A stretch of 27,989 nt of DNA from JBBIQS01 sp037442205 (lineage in GTDB: Bacteria > Myxococcota > Myxococcia > Myxococcales > UBA5297): the NCBI GenBank assembly GCA_037442205.1, contig JBBIQS010000097.1, positions 1 to 27,989 of the forward strand. The letters run 5' to 3'. Of the stretch, positions 25,860 through 27,989 are shown in pieces. Made by a program: the position numbers and the translations under genes. Positions within the stretch are counted from its first letter, which is position 1. Every line of letters begins with the position of its first letter. The notes beneath the pieces are model-generated. The model was not told where the DNA came from, ran no database searches, and was given only the letters and a program-made list of their open reading frames with translations.

Positions 25860-27572
25860 ATGAGAGAGCCCAGAGCGCCGGCGACCCAGGCACTTTCGCT
25901 GTTGCTCGCCTGCTCGCTTTCGATCCTGCCCGCGGCGCCGGCGCTGGCCGGCGAGGCCCCGGCTTCGGCCACCGCCGCCGCCCCTGCCAGGCTTCCGACC
26001 CTGGTGGTAGTCCCGGTGCCGATCGACGACGCCGGCATCCCGCTCGCCGCGCGCCTGGGCACTCTGGGCGAGCAGGTTGCCAACCGGCTGGGCCGCCACC
26101 AGCTGCTGCGGCTGACGGACCTGCTCGATCCCGACAGCAAGACCCGCGAGCAGAAGGCCCAGGAGGCGATCGGCCGCATTGGCGCCGCGCGCAAGGCCTA
26201 CGACGACCTCGACCTGGCCAGCGCCATCGCCCACTGCGACGCCGCCCGCTCGGCGCTGGAGAAGACCGACCTGTCGCGCCACTTCGAGGACTTCATCCAG
26301 GCCTGGATCCTGCGGGTGGCCTCGCTGCTGGCCAACGCCGAGCAGAAGGCGGCCAAGGCCGAGCTGGCGCTGCTGCTGCCGCTGGACAGCAAGTCGAGCT
26401 TCGACCCCACCCTCTTCGCCCCCGACTTCATCGCCCAGGTCAAGAAGGCCCGCGAGGAGCTGCGCACCAAGAGCAACCAGCCGCTGGACGTCAGCGCCAA
26501 GGGCGGGACCGCCCTGGTCTTCGTCGACGGCGCCTTCCGGGGCCAGACTCCGCTGGAGCTGAGGGACCTCTCCCCCGGCGAGCACCTGGTGACGCTGGTG
26601 GCCCCCGGGTTCCAGCTGGTGCAGGGCCGAGCCAGGCCCGGGGCCGGGGCGGCCTTCTCCGAGACCCTGAACACCACGCCCAAGGGCGCGGTCTATCGCT
26701 ACCTGGTGGAGAAGCTGCGCAAGGGCTTCGCCGGCCCGGACCGGGCGGAGCTGGGGCGCGACCTGGCGCAAGAGCTGGGCGTGGACCAGGTGCTGCTGCT
26801 GGGGGTGGCCGGCAAGGGCGACGGCCAGCTGCAGCTCTCGGCGGTGCGGGTGGGGGCCAAGGAGGGCCGCGAGCTGGGCACTGCGGAGGGGCCGGTGTCG
26901 ACCGACGAGGCGCGCTTCGCCGCCGGGGCCGACTCTCTCCTCAGCCGAGGGCTGGGCGCCGACCAGCAGCGCGAACCGGACAAGAAGGTCGCCAAGGCGG
27001 AAGGCAGCCGGTTCGAGTGGAAGACCCGCTACACCGGCTACGTCCTGGCGGGCGCCGGGGCGGCGGCGCTGGTGTCGGGGGTGCTCTTCGGGCTATCGGC
27101 GCGCGGGGCGGCGGCGGAGTACCGCGAGCGCAGCGACGCCCAGACCAACTCGGTCTACTCCCGCCTCGAGGCGAGCGGGCGCCGCAGCGCGCTGGTCGCC
27201 GACCTGTCGTTCCTGGCGGCGCTGGTGGCGGGCGGCGCCGGCGGCTACCTGCTGGCGAACGACGCCGGGCTTCTCACCTTCCTGCAGCCCAACCCCTCGG
27301 CCGAGGAGAAGCACCCCGAGGCCAAGCCCAGGCACGAGGGCTCCGCCGCGCCCGCCAAGCTGGAGACGCCGCCCCCGGCCAAGCCCGCCGACAAGCCGAT
27401 CGACAAGCCGGCGGAAAAGAAGGTCGAGGAGCCCAAGCCCGAACCGAAGCCGGCGGCGGTCCAGCCCAAGGCCGAAGAGAAGAAGCCGGAACCGAAGAAA
27501 TCCGAAGTGAGGAAGCCGGAGAAGCCCTCCAAGCCGAAGGAAGAGACCTTCGACGACCTGCGGGACGACTGA
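25860..27572 (+). CDS. PEGA-domain membrane protein ending in DDLRDD (module A, copy 2)
   Basis: A 570-residue paralogue of the protein at 22856-24565 with the same architecture. It has a signal peptide, a helical region with one Cys (IAHCDAARSAL), a PEGA domain near residue 208 (LVFVDGAFRGQTPLELRDLSPG), LAQELGVDQVLLLGVA, and membrane helices near 390 and 443. A longer Lys/Pro/Glu-rich tail ends in DDLRDD. Strongly conserved blocks include LFAPDFIAQVK, APGFQL and GRRSAL. The two proteins differ mostly in the signal peptide, the segment between about 290 and 380, and the tail. It starts 60 bases after the first lipoprotein gene, behind a strong hairpin, and has only a weak ribosome-binding site. 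Function is unknown. Confidence 0.85.
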   Translation: MREPRAPATQALSLLLACSLSILPAAPALAGEAPASATAAAPARLPTLVVVPVPIDDAGIPLAARLGTLGEQVANRLGRHQLLRLTDLLDPDSKTREQKAQEAIGRIGAARKAYDDLDLASAIAHCDAARSALEKTDLSRHFEDFIQAWILRVASLLANAEQKAAKAELALLLPLDSKSSFDPTLFAPDFIAQVKKAREELRTKSNQPLDVSAKGGTALVFVDGAFRGQTPLELRDLSPGEHLVTLVAPGFQLVQGRARPGAGAAFSETLNTTPKGAVYRYLVEKLRKGFAGPDRAELGRDLAQELGVDQVLLLGVAGKGDGQLQLSAVRVGAKEGRELGTAEGPVSTDEARFAAGADSLLSRGLGADQQREPDKKVAKAEGSRFEWKTRYTGYVLAGAGAAALVSGVLFGLSARGAAAEYRERSDAQTNSVYSRLEASGRRSALVADLSFLAALVAGGAGGYLLANDAGLLTFLQPNPSAEEKHPEAKPRHEGSAAPAKLETPPPAKPADKPIDKPAEKKVEEPKPEPKPAAVQPKAEEKKPEPKKSEVRKPEKPSKPKEETFDDLRDD

Positions 27573-27590
27573 GCTCTGCCAAGAGGCGAC

Positions 27591-27776
27591 ATGAGGATGC
27601 CCCTGCGAATCCTGATCGCGCTGCTGGCGCTGGCCTTCGCCGCCGGGTGCCTGCTCACCACGGACTTCAACCCCGAGGGCAAGCCCTGCGGAAACGGCGA
27701 GGCCTGCCTCGACGGCTACGTCTGCGCCACCGACGGCGACGCCCAGGTCTGCGTGCGCCCCGACGCCGGCAACTAG
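27591..27776 (+). CDS. Small Cys-rich lipoprotein (module B, copy 2, minimal form)
   Basis: A 61-residue lipoprotein with lipobox AAGC (Cys20). The mature 42 residues correspond to the first module of the lipoprotein at 24582: F-x3-GKPC-x5-C-x5-C-x7-C, then DAGN and a stop where the larger protein continues after VDAG. AGAGG 4 bases before the ATG and an 18-base spacing from the preceding PEGA gene mirror the first copy (16 bases). The module is complete, the signal is intact and no homologous remnant follows the stop, so I regard it as a functional small gene rather than a broken one, although an old truncation is possible. Confidence 0.8.
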   Translation: MRMPLRILIALLALAFAAGCLLTTDFNPEGKPCGNGEACLDGYVCATDGDAQVCVRPDAGN

Positions 27777-27827
27777 CCCTCTCGCCGGCGCACCCTGCTT
27801 GACCCGAAGGCCGCGGCGCCGCCGCGC

Positions 27828-27846
27828 GAGCGCGCGCGCTCCTTTT
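27828..27846 (+). terminator. Candidate terminator of the protease/module operon
   Basis: GAGCGCGCGCGCTC (27828-27841) is a perfect 14-base palindrome (5-bp stem, 4-base loop) followed by CTTTT, 50 bases after the last stop codon. The T-tract is short. The rest of 27777-27989 holds no gene that I can support; the last 30 bases turn A/T-richer, as before a promoter. Confidence 0.4.
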
Positions 27847-27989
27847 CCCCTCCCCGCGGCCGTTCGCCAGCGCCCCGCGGCCCGACGGCCGCACCGAGGC
27901 CCGCCGCGCGCCGGGCCGGCCCGAGCGAGCCCCGGACGCAACGTGCCGAGATCCGGTGCAAATTCGCGCAGTCGAAAAATTCCCCACCC

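Noticed and set aside
27591..27776. Small lipoprotein as a pseudogene of the larger one
   Set aside because: Signal peptide, ribosome-binding site and the complete Cys module are intact, and nothing homologous follows the stop codon.
27667..27987. Minus-strand frame of about 106 codons at the right end
   Set aside because: It overlaps the small lipoprotein gene, is Arg-rich and lacks codon bias or a ribosome-binding site; the DNA looks intergenic.

Overview
The window is very GC-rich DNA with strong G/C preference at third codon positions. It most likely comes from a myxobacterium-like member of the Myxococcota (formerly Deltaproteobacteria). The supporting signs are a MYXO-CTERM-like C-terminus on a secreted metalloprotease, a Ser/Thr kinase with an HRDVSPSN catalytic loop, a PEGA domain and a C-terminal sensor half, two further PEGA proteins with paired membrane helices, Cys-rich lipoproteins, and a surface decaheme cytochrome. 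I see no rRNA, tRNA, CRISPR array, insertion sequence or phage gene, so it reads as ordinary chromosome.

Left part (1-7328): the tail of an unidentified gene; a minus-strand pair of D-3-phosphoglycerate dehydrogenase and Fe-S uracil-DNA glycosylase overlapping by one base; then, on the plus strand, a 5'-nucleotidase-type lipoprotein, an MFS transporter, a secreted protein of unknown function, and an orphan protein with a FliK/YscP-like C-terminus behind a good sigma-54-type promoter.

Middle (7338-18016): a minus-strand ECF sigma factor with its zinc-finger/FecR-type anti-sigma factor, divergent from a secreted HExxH metalloprotease. Next comes a plus-strand operon of a 5+5 decaheme outer-membrane cytochrome (OmcA/MtrC type), a LivJ-type substrate-binding lipoprotein without a permease, and a TonB-dependent receptor. 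A leader that can form several hairpins, the last covering the ribosome-binding site, precedes the cytochrome. Together these genes suggest extracellular electron transfer coupled to solute or metal capture.

Right part (18173-27989): a transmembrane PEGA Ser/Thr kinase, a SAM methyltransferase, and a five-gene operon. The operon holds an S41 C-terminal processing protease followed by a two-gene module present twice: a PEGA/two-helix membrane protein ending in DDLRDD, then a Cys-rich lipoprotein. In the second copy the lipoprotein is reduced to a 61-residue version of the first module. This duplicated module, which I cannot assign to a named system, and the cytochrome operon with its structured leader are the most interesting parts of the window.
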